A program made the position numbers and the translations under genes. Below the pieces are notes generated by a model, which did no database searches, had not been told where the DNA came from, and worked only from the letters and a program-made list of their open reading frames with translations. From Marinobacter sp. LA51 (GTDB lineage Bacteria; Pseudomonadota; Gammaproteobacteria; Pseudomonadales; Oleiphilaceae), in assembly GCF_030297175.1 (NCBI RefSeq), contig NZ_AP028070.1, positions 1,178,001 to 1,242,000 of the forward strand: DNA of 64,000 bases, given 5' to 3'. Shown one piece after another: positions 9,516 to 21,121 of this stretch; position 1 is the stretch's first letter; each line of letters starts with the position of its first letter.

Positions 9516-10586
9516 CTATTGAGTTGGGGCAACGACGACATCCCGCAGGGAGGCCATGTCGATGACAAACCGGTATTTGACGTCGCCCTGTTTCATGCGC
9601 TCATAGGCCTCGTCGATGTCGCGGATATCCAGCATCTCGATGTCACAGCTGATACCGTTCTCGGCGCAGAAATCCAACACCTCCTGGGTTTCCGGCATGC
9701 CACCGATCAATGAGCCAGCCAATACGCGGCGTTTCATGACCAGTTGCCCGGCGTGGATGGTCGGCTCGATGGGCTCCACCAGGCCCACCAGGATGTGGGT
9801 GCCATCGTATTTCAGGCAGCTCAGATATGGATTGAGGTCGTGTTTGACCGGAACCGTATCAAGCAGAAAGTCGAACTGGTCAGTGGCCGCCTTCATTTGC
9901 TCTTGGTTCGTAGAAACGATCACATGGTCCGCTCCCTGCTTGCGGGCTTCCGCCACCTTGTTTTCCGAGCGGGTGAAGAGTGTTACCTCGGCGCCAAAGG
10001 CTTTGGCGAACTTAATGCCCATGTGGCCCAATCCGCCCATGCCGATGATCCCAACCCTGTGGCCAGAGCCGATACCAAAGTGGCGTAATGGGGAGTAGGT
10101 GGTGATCCCCGCGCAGAGCAGGGGGGCGGCGGCGGCCGGGTCGAGCTGTTGAGGAATACGTACCACGAAGCGTTCACTGACTACGACGCGCTCCGAATAG
10201 CCGCCGAAGGTAATTGAGCCATCATGGCGGTCGACGCCATTGTAGGTGGCGGTATTGCCCTCGATACAGTATTGCTCCAGCCCCGATTCGCAGGCGCTGC
10301 AACTGCGGCACGAATCCACCATGCAACCGACACCTACCCGGTCGCCTTCGCAATACTCAGTCACCCGGTCACCGACCGCAGTAACCCGACCGATGATCTC
10401 GTGCCCCGGCACCACCGGGTATTGCGTGAAACCCCAGTCATTCTGGGCAAAATGGATGTCGGTGTGGCACACGCCGCAGTAGTCGATCTCGATGGCAACA
10501 TCGTCCGGGCGCAGATCGCGACGGTCGAACTGTATCGGCTTCAGGGGGGCATTGGCGGTGTGGGCGGCAAAGGCTTTTGTGCTCAT
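9516..10586 (-). CDS. zinc-dependent NAD(P) alcohol dehydrogenase, YahK/CAD type
   Basis: 356-residue medium-chain dehydrogenase. The catalytic zinc site appears in DYCGVCHTDIHFAQ and GHE (VVPGHEIIG), the structural zinc site in the C-x2-C-rich stretch DSCRSCSACESGLEQYC, and the cofactor site in GMGGLGHMG. This branch reduces aldehydes with NADPH. The ATG at 10586, with GGGAAG eight bases upstream, is preferred to a TTG two codons earlier. It heads the operon that continues with EthD and the four-TM protein, divergent from an AraC regulator. A close paralogue is encoded at 42656–43711. Confidence 0.88.
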   Translation of the reverse strand: MSTKAFAAHTANAPLKPIQFDRRDLRPDDVAIEIDYCGVCHTDIHFAQNDWGFTQYPVVPGHEIIGRVTAVGDRVTEYCEGDRVGVGCMVDSCRSCSACESGLEQYCIEGNTATYNGVDRHDGSITFGGYSERVVVSERFVVRIPQQLDPAAAAPLLCAGITTYSPLRHFGIGSGHRVGIIGMGGLGHMGIKFAKAFGAEVTLFTRSENKVAEARKQGADHVIVSTNQEQMKAATDQFDFLLDTVPVKHDLNPYLSCLKYDGTHILVGLVEPIEPTIHAGQLVMKRRVLAGSLIGGMPETQEVLDFCAENGISCDIEMLDIRDIDEAYERMKQGDVKYRFVIDMASLRDVVVAPTQ

Positions 10587-10703
10587 ATTCAATACTTCCC
10601 GGAGTGAGTGGGGGCTTGATGAGAGGCTTCATTCTGGCGGAGTCCAGGGCGCGAGGGCCATAGCCATTCCTGCTGCGTTTTTGCCTATTTCTCCAGAGAC
10701 GTG

Positions 10704-10716
10704 GTTACAAAGTCAC
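10704..10716 (+). promoter_or_regulatory. TTACAAAGTCAC element upstream of araC-type gene
   Basis: GTTACAAAGTCAC lies about 17 bases before the AraC-type start codon and recurs, with one mismatch, just after the same gene at 11719–11730. AraC-family proteins bind direct repeats of this size, so it may be a half-site. This is a weak inference. Confidence 0.3.
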
Positions 10717-10732
10717 CCTGAAGGCTTCGAAT

Positions 10733-11683
10733 ATGCATAATACGGTTACACCCTGTTCGAGTTGGGAACCCATGCTGCAAAGTCCCTCGCTGCAACTGAC
10801 AGAGCTGATTGAGCCGTTGATTACCCGGGACGGCCTTATCCAAACCTCACTGGCAGAGGTTTATCTGGTGGCATCGCGCCATCCCATCCCGCGCACACCG
10901 CTCATTTACGAGCCGAGCCTGATGGTGATTGCTCAGGGGCAGAAGGTAGGCTACCTCGGGGACCGGACGATTCACTACAACCCGGGCCAGTACCTGGTTC
11001 AGTCGTTGCCGCTGCCATTCGAGTGCGAAACCCAAGCCACACCGGACGCTCCATTGATGGGGGTGGCCGTTCGCATTGAGCCATCTATCCTCAGCGAACT
11101 GGTGCATGAGACGGCCGAAGAATTCAGCAACCATGAAGAGGCCGATCCCCTGCCGATGGCATCCGTGGCCATGACAGAAGGGATGCATGAGGCGATGATG
11201 CGGCTGCTCCGCGCCATAATGGACCCGATGGATGCCCGAATCATGGGCCGTGGACGAGTCCGCGAGGTGATCTATGAAGCCCTGAAAGGCGGTCAGGGTC
11301 CCGCTCTCCGTGCGTTGGTGCAGAACCGAGGGCAATACTCGCGGATAGTACGGGTGCTTCAGCATATGCATGCGGAGTACGCACGGGAATACACGGTGGA
11401 GGAGTTGTCAGCGCTGGCCAACATGAGCCCGTCGGCATTTCACCAGCACTTCAAGGAAATCACGCGCACATCGCCGGTGCAGTATCTCAAGCGTTTCCGC
11501 CTCATTAAGGCCCGCCAGTTGATGACCCGCAACCAACTCAACGTTAACCAGGCGGCGTCAGCGGTCGGGTACCGAAGCGTGCCGCAATTCAGTCGCGACT
11601 ATAAGCGCTACTTCACGGTGAGTCCGACCCAGCACCGCCGGCTGCCAGTGGAACTTCGAAGTCAGCAGCCAGAAAATCAATAA
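10733..11683 (+). CDS. AraC family transcriptional regulator
   Basis: 316 residues. The N-terminal half is the AraC_N sensing domain, recognisable from TPLIYEPSLMVIAQGQK and the cupin-like text around residues 60–90. The C-terminal 100 residues carry the double helix-turn-helix: VEELSALANMSPSAFHQHFK, then VNQAASAVGYRSVPQFSRDYKRYF. Regulators of this type often sit beside the aldehyde/alcohol oxidoreductase they control, and here the dehydrogenase operon is divergent across a 146-base gap. The ATG at 10733 has an AAGG site eight bases upstream; a second Met at 10772 is also possible. Confidence 0.88.
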   Translation: MHNTVTPCSSWEPMLQSPSLQLTELIEPLITRDGLIQTSLAEVYLVASRHPIPRTPLIYEPSLMVIAQGQKVGYLGDRTIHYNPGQYLVQSLPLPFECETQATPDAPLMGVAVRIEPSILSELVHETAEEFSNHEEADPLPMASVAMTEGMHEAMMRLLRAIMDPMDARIMGRGRVREVIYEALKGGQGPALRALVQNRGQYSRIVRVLQHMHAEYAREYTVEELSALANMSPSAFHQHFKEITRTSPVQYLKRFRLIKARQLMTRNQLNVNQAASAVGYRSVPQFSRDYKRYFTVSPTQHRRLPVELRSQQPENQ

Positions 11684-12013
11684 AGACCCGCGTAATCGCG
11701 CTATTTTTAGCGAGGGGATTACAAGGTCACAAGGTGCGGGAGTAGTAGTGCAGTTGCTAGGGCGGAGAACAGCGGCGGCCCGTCAGGGACGCCCGGCGAA
11801 CTGGCTGCTGGCGCTGAAATGAGTATCACTTTGCACTGGGGGCTGAGCTGTTAGAGCCGCGAGTTGGTGTTCCCGTAATATCCCTGCGTAACAACAAAGC
11901 GCACTGCATGATTCCAGTTTCTCCAGGAAGATATGGGCCACATACAAAAAAACAAACCCCGACAAGCTGCCGGGGTTTACTGGTTTTAACTGGGGAAGGG
12001 GAAGGGGAAGGCC
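11684..12013. other. 330-base intergenic stretch
   Basis: It holds a TTACAAGGTCAC copy at 11719–11730, a small CGCTA-TTTT-TAGCG hairpin at 11699–11712 and the terminator of the following minus-strand operon. A 60-codon minus-strand frame at 11783–11965 has no ribosome site or family resemblance and I do not call it. Otherwise I see nothing. Confidence 0.5.
11945..11978 (-). terminator. rho-independent terminator of the liu operon
   Basis: Eight-base arms AAACCCCG and CGGGGTTT with a nine-base loop. On the minus strand the stem is followed by GTTTTTTTG. It lies 36 bases after the acyl-CoA synthetase stop, the last gene of the leftward operon. Confidence 0.8.
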
Positions 12014-13714
12014 TTACTTCTTCAGCCCCATTTCCTCAATGGAAATCTCCCGCATCTTGAACTTCTGGATCTTCCCGGTGACGGTCATCGGGAATTCCTC
12101 CACGAACTTGTAGTTGCGGGGGATCTTGAAGTGGGCAATCTGGCCTTTGCAGAATTCGATTAGGCCGTCCGCATCCACGGGGTCGGCTTCCGGGCGCAGT
12201 TTCACCCAGGCGATCAGTTCCTCGCCGTACTTTTCATCGGGAATGCCGGTAACCTGAACTTCCTCGATGGACGGATGGGTGTACAGGAATTCCTCGATCT
12301 CTTTCGGGTAGATGTTCTCGCCGCCGCGGATCACCATGTCCTTGATCCGGCCGACAATCTGGATGTAGCCGTCCTCGTCCATGGTCGCCAGGTCGCCGGT
12401 GTGCATCCAGCCGGCGTTATCAATCGACTCGCGGGTTTTCTCTTCGTTGTTCCAGTACTTCAGCATCACGCTGTAGCCACGGGTGCACAGCTCGCCAATC
12501 TCGCCACGGGGCATCACATTGCCGGAGCCGGGATCGACGATCTTGGTTTCCAGGTGTGGCTGGGTGCGGCCCACGGTGGTGACCTGCTTCTCGAACGGGT
12601 CGAGGGAACTGGTCTGGGTCGACACCGGACTGGTCTCGGTCATGCCGTAGGCAATCTGGACCTCTTTCATGTTCATCTTGCCGTTAACCTGCTTCATTAC
12701 CTCGGCCGGGCAGATGGAGCCGGCCATGATGCCGGTGCGCAGGGTGGATAGGTCGTAGGTTTCGAACTCCGGATCGGACAGTTCGGCAATGAACATGGTG
12801 GGCACACCGTAAAGAGCTGTTGCCTTTTCCTGATGCACGGCCTGCAACACGGACTTGGGCTCGAAGCCTTCGTCCGGATAGATCATGGTGGAGCCGTGGG
12901 TAATGCAGCCCAGGTTGCCCATGACCATGCCAAAGCAGTGGTACAGGGGCACTGGAATCACCAACCGATCTTTCTCGGTAAAGCGCTGGCTCTCGGCCAC
13001 AAAATAGCCGTTGTTCAGGATGTTGTGGTGGGTGAGGGTAGCGCCCTTGGGGTTGCCGGTGGTGCCGGAGGTAAACTGGATATTGATCGGGTCGTCGAAC
13101 TGGAGCTGGCTCTGAGCCTTGTTCAGCTCCTCTTGACTGACCTTGCTGGACAGCTGTACGAACTCGTTCCAGGTCCACATGCCGTCGTGCTTGTCGGTAT
13201 CCAGGTTGATCACGGCGCGCAGATCCTGCAGGCGACGGGCCTTGGTCTCGCCTGGCTGGCAGGCTTTCAGTTCGGGCGCCAGGTCGTACAGGGTTTTACG
13301 GTAATCGGAGGCCTTGAAGCGGTCGGCAGTGACCAGCACGCTGATGCCCGCCAGGTTCATGGCGTATTCCAGCTCGTGCATGCCGTAGGCCGGGTTGATG
13401 TTCACCAGGATGGCGCCGACTTTGGCGGTGGCAAACTGGGTGACGGTCCACTCGTACCGGTTGGGTGACCAGATGCCGACCCGGTCGCCACGCTTCACGC
13501 CGATCGCCATGAAGGCGCGGGCGGCTTCATTCACTTTGTCGACGAACTCTTTGTAGGTCCAGCGGATGTCCTGGTGCAGGCACACCAGGGCTTCGGTGTC
13601 GGGGTACTTCTCGGCGGTGCGGTCCAGCATCTCGCCGATGGTCATGCCCAGCAGCGGCGTTTCAGAGGTGCCGCTCGAATAACTTGGAAAGTAACTTGGA
13701 AGAGTCTTACTCAT
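12014..13714 (-). CDS. AMP-forming acyl-CoA synthetase (ANL family)
   Basis: 566 residues. The phosphate-binding loop [16 protein letters not shown], the YGMTETSP motif and the hinge text [36 protein letters not shown] are all present, ending with the catalytic lysine in [10 protein letters not shown]. The enzyme activates a carboxylic acid with ATP and CoA. It is much shorter than acetoacetyl-CoA synthetases (about 650 residues), so a medium- or branched-chain acid is likelier. It is the last gene of the liu operon, 53 bases after the peroxidase-related gene, which suggests a free acid such as isovalerate feeding the pathway. The start has a GGAGG site. Confidence 0.88.
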   Translation of the reverse strand: MSKTLPSYFPSYSSGTSETPLLGMTIGEMLDRTAEKYPDTEALVCLHQDIRWTYKEFVDKVNEAARAFMAIGVKRGDRVGIWSPNRYEWTVTQFATAKVGAILVNINPAYGMHELEYAMNLAGISVLVTADRFKASDYRKTLYDLAPELKACQPGETKARRLQDLRAVINLDTDKHDGMWTWNEFVQLSSKVSQEELNKAQSQLQFDDPINIQFTSGTTGNPKGATLTHHNILNNGYFVAESQRFTEKDRLVIPVPLYHCFGMVMGNLGCITHGSTMIYPDEGFEPKSVLQAVHQEKATALYGVPTMFIAELSDPEFETYDLSTLRTGIMAGSICPAEVMKQVNGKMNMKEVQIAYGMTETSPVSTQTSSLDPFEKQVTTVGRTQPHLETKIVDPGSGNVMPRGEIGELCTRGYSVMLKYWNNEEKTRESIDNAGWMHTGDLATMDEDGYIQIVGRIKDMVIRGGENIYPKEIEEFLYTHPSIEEVQVTGIPDEKYGEELIAWVKLRPEADPVDADGLIEFCKGQIAHFKIPRNYKFVEEFPMTVTGKIQKFKMREISIEEMGLKK

Positions 13715-13767
13715 TGTCTCTGCCTCCGTTGTTTTTATAGTCGAGGGCGAGCAGGGCGGTGATCCTG

Positions 13768-14346
13768 CTAGCGGCTCTGGCTGTGATATTCAGTGTTTGG
13801 TTGCATATCGCTCGCAATAGCCACGCGATTGGACATGTTGTAGAAGCCGATCAGGTTGCTGATGTCCCAGATGGCGCGGTCGCTGAAGCCAACATCACGC
13901 AGAGCCTGACTGTGCTCTTCAGTAACCGTTGCCGGCGAACGGGTCAGGTGCGAGGCGAAATCCAGCATCGCGCGCTGGCGCTTATCCAGGCGGGCACTGC
14001 GGTAGTTCATCACCAGGTGCTCACCCAGCGTCGGATCGCCGCTAAGCACGCGCACGGCGGCACCGTGGGCCACCAGGCAGTAGAAGCACTTGTTCTCGGA
14101 CGAGACCACCACCGCGATCATTTCCCGCTCCAGCTTGCTGAGCTCGCCTTCGCCCAGCATCAGCTCGTTATACAGGCGGGTGAAGCCTTCGAGCTGCTTG
14201 AGGTTCTGGCTGTACGCTGTCAGCACGTTCGGAATCATGCCCAGCTTTTCCTGGCAGATTTCGAAATACTTCTGGGTATCCTCGGGCATGTCCGCAATGT
14301 CAGGGATCGGGAGATCCAGGGCTACGACGTTCTTGTTCTGATTCAT
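13768..14346 (-). CDS. AhpD-like peroxidase-related enzyme (carboxymuconolactone decarboxylase fold)
   Basis: 192 residues. The AhpD active-site pattern is visible as [20 protein letters not shown] followed by AHG: a glutamate, two cysteines in C-x2-C and a histidine. Proteins of this peroxidase-related subgroup are thought to reduce peroxides through the cysteine pair; the physiological substrate is not known. The ATG at 14346, preceded by AAGGATG, is preferred over a start 26 codons upstream. It lies 16 bases after liuE in the same operon, so it may protect the oxidation pathway from peroxides, which is inference. Confidence 0.8.
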   Translation of the reverse strand: MNQNKNVVALDLPIPDIADMPEDTQKYFEICQEKLGMIPNVLTAYSQNLKQLEGFTRLYNELMLGEGELSKLEREMIAVVVSSENKCFYCLVAHGAAVRVLSGDPTLGEHLVMNYRSARLDKRQRAMLDFASHLTRSPATVTEEHSQALRDVGFSDRAIWDISNLIGFYNMSNRVAIASDMQPNTEYHSQSR

Positions 14347-14362
14347 GTCACATCCTTTGTTT

Positions 14363-15268
14363 TTAGCACTGACCGCCGAGAGCCTGGCCCACCTTGGAGC
14401 CGTTGTGGCGGCGCAGCTGGCCACTGATCCAGTTACCGGTAGTGACCAGTTTGTTCAGGTCCACGCCGGTCTCAATGCCAAGTCCTTGCAGCAGATACAG
14501 CACGTCCTCGGTGGCGACGTTGCCAGAGGCTCCTTTGGCGTAGGGGCAGCCTCCAAGGCCGGCGACTGAGGCATCAATAACCGCAACGCCTTCTTCCAGC
14601 ACCGCATACAGGTTGGCCAGGGCCTGGCCATAGGTGTCGTGGAAGTGGGCGGCCAGCTTCTCGACGGGTACATGAGCGGCTACGGCTTCAAGCATGCGCT
14701 TGGCTTTCTGGGGAGTGCCGACACCAATGGTATCGCCCAGGGAGATTTCGTAGCAGCCCATATCAGCCAGCGCCTTGGCGACCTTGGCGACCTGTTCGGG
14801 AGCGATGTCGCCTTCGTAAGGGCAGCCCAGCACGGTGGAGACATAACCGCGCACCGGGATGTTGTGCTGTTTCGCCGCTTCCATCACCGGCAGGAAGCGA
14901 TCCAGGCTTTCGGCGATGGAGCAGTTGATGTTTTTCTGGCTGAACGATTCGGAGGCGGCACCGAACACGGCGACTTCGTCGACACCCGCTGCCAGCGCGT
15001 TTTCGAAACCGCGCAGGTTGGGGGTGAGCACGGAGTAGCGAACACCGGGTTTGCGTTTGATGCCGGCCATGACCTTGTCAGCGTCGCCCATCTGGGGCAC
15101 CCATTTGGGCGACACAAAGCTGGCGGACTCGATGTGGGTCAAACCACAGTCGGCCAGACGGTCAATCAGGCCAGTCTTGATACGCGTGGCGATGACCGGG
15201 CCGGGTTCGTTCTGTAGTCCGTCCCGCGGGCTCATCTCCACCATCCGAACCTGCTTTGGAAAGGCCAT
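14363..15268 (-). CDS. liuE: hydroxymethylglutaryl-CoA lyase
   Basis: 301 residues, the usual length for the bacterial enzyme. It splits HMG-CoA into acetyl-CoA and acetoacetate, the last step of leucine breakdown. The N-terminal active-site text [11 protein letters not shown] with R15 and D16, the metal-binding [13 protein letters not shown], and the lyase signature [19 protein letters not shown] with its catalytic cysteine are intact. The start codon overlaps the liuD stop codon (TAATG), which implies translational coupling. Confidence 0.95.
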   Translation of the reverse strand: MAFPKQVRMVEMSPRDGLQNEPGPVIATRIKTGLIDRLADCGLTHIESASFVSPKWVPQMGDADKVMAGIKRKPGVRYSVLTPNLRGFENALAAGVDEVAVFGAASESFSQKNINCSIAESLDRFLPVMEAAKQHNIPVRGYVSTVLGCPYEGDIAPEQVAKVAKALADMGCYEISLGDTIGVGTPQKAKRMLEAVAAHVPVEKLAAHFHDTYGQALANLYAVLEEGVAVIDASVAGLGGCPYAKGASGNVATEDVLYLLQGLGIETGVDLNKLVTTGNWISGQLRRHNGSKVGQALGGQC

Positions 15269-17262
15269 TACTCTGCTCCTTCTTCCGCCACGTCAATGGC
15301 GATCAGTTCAGCGCCTTCGGAGACCTGGTCGCCTTCGGCGAAGAAAATCTCGCTCACCACACCATCGGCGGGGGCCTTGATGGCATGTTCCATTTTCATG
15401 GCTTCCATGATCACCAGAGTCTGGCCAGCAGTTACCTTATCGCCCACCTTGGCCTGCACCGCCACAATGGCACCGTTCATTGGCGCTTCCAGGCTGCCTT
15501 CTCCGGCCATGTCTTCAAAGCCGTAGGTTTCCCGGTAAACGTTGCACTGGAAGGTGTCACCCTCGTAGAACAGCACCAACTGGTCGTTGTGCAGGTTGCC
15601 GTGGATGCTGATCCGGTGGCCGTTCACCACTGCCTGAAGAAAGTCTTCGTCCAGGCGCGCAGTCAGGTTGTAGACGCTGTCGCCAACGTACACCTGGTAG
15701 CGATCGTCCCGTTCCAGAATCTTGAGATCGTGGATCTCTTCACCGACCTGCAGTTGCAGCGGCTGGGCGTACTCGGAATTCAGGCGCCAGCTGTTGCGAC
15801 GGCCAAACGGTGACCAGGGATCGGTCGAGGCCGGCTCACTGGACTTGCGTGCTTCCAGAACAAAACCGGCGGCCAGCACCAGGGCCTTGTGGGTATCGAG
15901 CTTCGATTTCGGGAACAGCAGCTCCCGGTGGATGTCGATGAAGCCGGTGGTCAGATCCTGCTCCCGGAACGGCTGGGCATCGGCCAGAGCGTGCAGGAAT
16001 CGGATGTTGGTTTTCACGCCGGCGATGCGGTAATGCTCCAGCGCCTGGACCATGCGGTTGATGGCCTGGTCCCGGGTTTCGTCCCACACGATCAGTTTGG
16101 CGATCATCGGGTCGTAGTGAATGCTGATGTCGTCGCCTTCGGTCACACCGGTATCAACGCGCACGTGGGCGTTTTCATCCGGGGTGCTCAGGTAGCGCAG
16201 GTGACCGGTGGCGGGCAGGAAGTCGTGATCCGGGTCTTCGGCGTAGATTCGTGCTTCCAGCGCGTGGCCGCGGGTTTTCACCTCGGATTGCTGAAGTGGC
16301 AGCGGCTCGCCCCAGGCGATTTTCAGCTGCCATTCCACCAGGTCCTGGCCGGTGACCATTTCGGTGACCGGGTGCTCCACCTGCAGGCGGGTGTTCATTT
16401 CCATGAAGAAGAAGGAACCGTCCACGTCGTACAGGAACTCGACGGTACCGGCACCCACATAATCGATGGCCTGGGCTGCGCGCACGGCGGCTTCACCCAT
16501 GGCCTTGCGGGTGTCCTCGCTGAGGCCCGGGGCCGGGGCTTCTTCCAGAACCTTCTGGTGGCGGCGCTGCACAGAACAGTCACGTTCGGCCAGGTACACG
16601 CCCTTGCCGTCCTGATCGCAGAACACCTGAATTTCCACGTGACGTGGCTGGGTCAGGTAGCGCTCGATCAGCATGTCCGGGTTGCCAAAAGCGTTCTTGG
16701 CTTCACGCTTGGCCGCGGCCAGGGCATCGTCAAATTCTTCCATGCGTTCCACAACCCGCATGCCTTTACCACCGCCACCGGCGACGGCTTTCAGCAACAG
16801 CGGGAAGCCGCATTTTTCGGCTTCGGTGCGCAGGGTTTCCGGAGCCTGGTCGTCGCCGTGGTAACCCGGTACCAGCGGTACGCCGGCTTTTTCCATGATG
16901 GCCTTGGCGGCCGACTTGGAACCCATGGCCGCGATGGCGGAAGAGGGCGGGCCGATAAAGACCAGATCGTTGGCTTCACAGGCTTCGGCGAACCCGGTGT
17001 TTTCCGACAGGAAGCCGTAGCCCGGGTGGATTGCCTGGGCGCCGCTTTCCTTGGCGATCTCGATGATCTTCTCGGACCGCAGGTAGCTCTCTGAGCTGGG
17101 TGCCGGGCCAATGTGGAAGGCTTCGTCGGCCATGGCCACGTGGCGGGCGTTGGCGTCTGCGTCGGAATAGACCGCGACGCAGCGGATTCCCATGTCGTGG
17201 GCCGTCTGTATGATCCGGCAGGCGATTTCGCCCCGGTTGGCGATCAGAATTTTGCTGAACAT
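15268..17262 (-). CDS. liuD: methylcrotonyl-CoA carboxylase, biotin-carrying alpha subunit
   Basis: 664 residues. In order: biotin carboxylase N-terminal domain, ATP-grasp domain with the glycine-rich [12 protein letters not shown] loop and [14 protein letters not shown], biotin carboxylase C-terminal domain, linker, and a biotinyl domain ending with EAMKMEH, where K623 carries biotin. The complex with LiuB carboxylates 3-methylcrotonyl-CoA to 3-methylglutaconyl-CoA. The start lies one base after the liuC stop and its GGAGAA ribosome site is inside the end of liuC. Confidence 0.95.
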   Translation of the reverse strand: MFSKILIANRGEIACRIIQTAHDMGIRCVAVYSDADANARHVAMADEAFHIGPAPSSESYLRSEKIIEIAKESGAQAIHPGYGFLSENTGFAEACEANDLVFIGPPSSAIAAMGSKSAAKAIMEKAGVPLVPGYHGDDQAPETLRTEAEKCGFPLLLKAVAGGGGKGMRVVERMEEFDDALAAAKREAKNAFGNPDMLIERYLTQPRHVEIQVFCDQDGKGVYLAERDCSVQRRHQKVLEEAPAPGLSEDTRKAMGEAAVRAAQAIDYVGAGTVEFLYDVDGSFFFMEMNTRLQVEHPVTEMVTGQDLVEWQLKIAWGEPLPLQQSEVKTRGHALEARIYAEDPDHDFLPATGHLRYLSTPDENAHVRVDTGVTEGDDISIHYDPMIAKLIVWDETRDQAINRMVQALEHYRIAGVKTNIRFLHALADAQPFREQDLTTGFIDIHRELLFPKSKLDTHKALVLAAGFVLEARKSSEPASTDPWSPFGRRNSWRLNSEYAQPLQLQVGEEIHDLKILERDDRYQVYVGDSVYNLTARLDEDFLQAVVNGHRISIHGNLHNDQLVLFYEGDTFQCNVYRETYGFEDMAGEGSLEAPMNGAIVAVQAKVGDKVTAGQTLVIMEAMKMEHAIKAPADGVVSEIFFAEGDQVSEGAELIAIDVAEEGAE

Positions 17263-17263
17263 A

Positions 17264-18070
17264 TCAATTGTTCTCCGGAATCCAGTTGGCGCGACGCTTG
17301 TTCAGGAAGGCACTCAGCCCTTCCTGTCCCTCTTCTCCCACGCGAATATCGGCAATGCGATGGGCGGTATCGTCAATCACAACGTCGTCGATCGGTTTGT
17401 TGCTGACTGCGAACACCAGGTCCTTGGCCGCCGTCATGGCTTCCGGGCCGTTCTGGGCCAGTTGCTGAACCATGGCGTCGCATTGGCTTTCCATGGCTTC
17501 TACTGTGTCACAAACGATGTGCACCAGGCCGTAATCTTTCGCCTTTCGGGCGGTGAACACTTCGGCTGAAATGAAATACCGGCGGGCCTGGCGTTCGCCG
17601 ATGGCACGCACGACATAGGGGCTGATGACAGCAGGTATCAACCCCAGCTTCACTTCACTCAGGCAGAAGCTGGCTTTCTCGGTGGCGATGACAATGTCGC
17701 AGCATGCGGCCAAGCCCACCGCGCCGCCAAAGGCAGCACCCTGCACCAGACCGATAACCGGCTTGGATAAGTGGTTGAGCACGTTCATCAGCCGCGCCAG
17801 TTCCCGGGAATCGTCCAGGTTTTCCTGGCGGGTGTTGTCGGCCATGCGACGCATCCAGCCGAGATCCGCACCGGCGGAGAAGTGTTTGCCTTCGGAGCGA
17901 AGCACCACAACCTTGGTGTCAGGATCCTGGTTGACCTCGTCCAGCGCGTTGATCAGCTGCTGGATGATGACGTCGTCAAAGGCGTTGCGTTTGTCCGGGC
18001 GGTTTAGCACCACGTCGGTGACGCCCTGTGCGCGGCGTTTGATCAGAACCGCATTCTCTTGTTCTGTCAT
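17264..18070 (-). CDS. liuC: methylglutaconyl-CoA hydratase (enoyl-CoA hydratase family)
   Basis: 268-residue crotonase-fold enzyme. The oxyanion-hole region reads HFSAGADLGWMRRM, followed by GLVQGAAFGGAVGLAACCDI and the SEVKLGLIPAVISPYV stretch typical of the methylglutaconyl-CoA hydratase subgroup. It hydrates 3-methylglutaconyl-CoA to HMG-CoA. It lies 14 bases after liuB with a GGGAGA ribosome site and almost abuts liuD. The crotonase fold alone is not specific; the assignment rests on operon position. Confidence 0.9.
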   Translation of the reverse strand: MTEQENAVLIKRRAQGVTDVVLNRPDKRNAFDDVIIQQLINALDEVNQDPDTKVVVLRSEGKHFSAGADLGWMRRMADNTRQENLDDSRELARLMNVLNHLSKPVIGLVQGAAFGGAVGLAACCDIVIATEKASFCLSEVKLGLIPAVISPYVVRAIGERQARRYFISAEVFTARKAKDYGLVHIVCDTVEAMESQCDAMVQQLAQNGPEAMTAAKDLVFAVSNKPIDDVVIDDTAHRIADIRVGEEGQEGLSAFLNKRRANWIPENN

Positions 18071-18084
18071 GACTGATCTCCCGA

Positions 18085-19692
<1,608 letters not shown>

Positions 19693-19721
19693 AGCTTCTT
19701 CATCCGTGCATTCGGGGGCGT

Positions 19722-19831
19722 CGGAGTTGGCGGAAGGACGGCCCGGGAACCGCTACTAGCACATCCATGTGCGCTTGTTTTCGGCCATCCCTGGCCTACA
19801 ACATTCCCGGTCCGTCCTTCCGCCAACTCCT
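19722..19831. repeat. long inverted repeat enclosing two hairpins (three-way-junction element) between liuA and liuB
   Basis: Arms at 19723–19741 and 19812–19830 are perfectly complementary over 19 bases. After one mismatch, a further seven base pairs form (19743–19749 with 19804–19810). The enclosed loop holds GCACA-TCCA-TGTGC (19759–19772) and GGCCA-TCCC-TGGCC (19783–19796), two matched five-base-pair hairpins with similar four-base loops. As RNA or cruciform DNA this is a closed stem with two side hairpins. I see no protein frame and no second copy in the window. It could be a REP/MITE-like element, an RNA-processing or stability element, or a regulatory RNA. Confidence 0.8.
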
Positions 19832-19864
19832 TGTCGAACATTAGGTGCTGACGTCCTGGTGCTG

Positions 19865-21031
19865 TTACTTGTTCAGGAACAGCTCTCGACCGATCAGCAT
19901 CCGGCGGATTTCTGAGGTGCCCGCGCCGATTTCATACAGCTTGGCGTCACGCAGCAGGCGGCCTGTCGGGTATTCGTTGATGTAACCGTTACCACCGAGC
20001 AGCTGGATGGCATCCAGAGCCAGTTTGGTGGCCATTTCTGCCGAGTAGAGGATGGCGCCGGCAGCGTCTTTGCGGGTGGTCTCGCCGCGGTCGGCAGACA
20101 TAGCCACCATGTAGACGTAGGACTTGGCCGTGTTCATCCAGGTGTACATGTCAGCCACTTTGCCCTGAACCAGCTCAAACTCGCCGATGGCCTGGCCGAA
20201 CTGTTTGCGCTCGCGGATGTAGGGCACGGTTACGTCCAGGGCTGCCTGCATGATGCCCAGCGGGCCACCGGAGAGTACCAGGCGCTCGTAGTCGAGACCG
20301 CTCATCAGTACCTTGGCGCCGTTGCCTTCGCCGCCCAGGATGTTTTCCCGGGGTACTTTGCAGTCCTGGAATACCAGTTCACAGGTGTTGGAGCCGCGCA
20401 TGCCGAGCTTGTCGAGTTTCTGGTGGCGGGTGAAGCCCGGTGCGTCATGCTCAACAATGAAGGCGGTAACACCGCGTGAGCCGGCCGAGGTGTCGGTCTT
20501 GGCGTAGATCACGAAGGTGCTGGCGTCGGGGCCGTTGGTGATCCACATCTTGTTGCCGTTCAGCACGAAGTGGTCGCCTTCGTCCCGGGCAGAGAGTTTC
20601 ATGGAGATTACGTCGGAGCCGGCGTTAGGCTCGGACATGGCCAGGGCACCTACGTGCTCGCCGCTCACCAGTTTGGGCAGGTATTTTTTCTTCTGTTCTT
20701 CGGTACCGTTGCGGTGAATCTGGTTCACGCACAGGTTGGAGTGGGCACCGTAGGACAGGCCAACAGAGGCAGACGCGCGGCTGATTTCTTCCATGGCGAT
20801 AACGTGCGCCAGGTAGCCCATGTCAGAACCACCGTATTCCTCGGAAACGGTAATACCCAGCAGGCCCATGTCGCCCATTTTGCGCCAGAGGTCCATGGGG
20901 AACTCGTTGTTGCGGTCAATTTCTTCGGCACGGGGGGCAATTTCGGAGGCCGCGAAGCCGTTGATCTGCTCGCGCAGCATGTCCAGGGTTTCACCAAGGC
21001 CAAAGTTGAGCTCTGAGTATTGTGATTTCAT
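19865..21031 (-). CDS. liuA: isovaleryl-CoA dehydrogenase
   Basis: 388-residue flavoprotein. The acyl-CoA dehydrogenase signatures [13 protein letters not shown] and [22 protein letters not shown] are present. The glutamate in [18 protein letters not shown] is at the position characteristic of isovaleryl-CoA dehydrogenases, rather than the C-terminal position used by short- and medium-chain enzymes. It converts isovaleryl-CoA to 3-methylcrotonyl-CoA and passes electrons to ETF. The ATG at 21031, preceded by AGGAAAGG, is preferred over one 11 codons earlier. It follows liuR by about 90 bases. Confidence 0.94.
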   Translation of the reverse strand: MKSQYSELNFGLGETLDMLREQINGFAASEIAPRAEEIDRNNEFPMDLWRKMGDMGLLGITVSEEYGGSDMGYLAHVIAMEEISRASASVGLSYGAHSNLCVNQIHRNGTEEQKKKYLPKLVSGEHVGALAMSEPNAGSDVISMKLSARDEGDHFVLNGNKMWITNGPDASTFVIYAKTDTSAGSRGVTAFIVEHDAPGFTRHQKLDKLGMRGSNTCELVFQDCKVPRENILGGEGNGAKVLMSGLDYERLVLSGGPLGIMQAALDVTVPYIRERKQFGQAIGEFELVQGKVADMYTWMNTAKSYVYMVAMSADRGETTRKDAAGAILYSAEMATKLALDAIQLLGGNGYINEYPTGRLLRDAKLYEIGAGTSEIRRMLIGRELFLNK

Positions 21032-21121
21032 GTTAGTTACCTTTCCTATGATCTCTACTGGCAATTTTTTCAGACCGGACAGCTGGGGAGCAGGGCACCT
21101 GTTGATCGGGTGGTTTGCTGA

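Noticed and set aside
11783..11965. A 60-codon minus-strand frame in the gap after the AraC gene
   Set aside because: No ribosome site, no family resemblance and cysteine-rich random-looking text. It ends at the liu terminator region.
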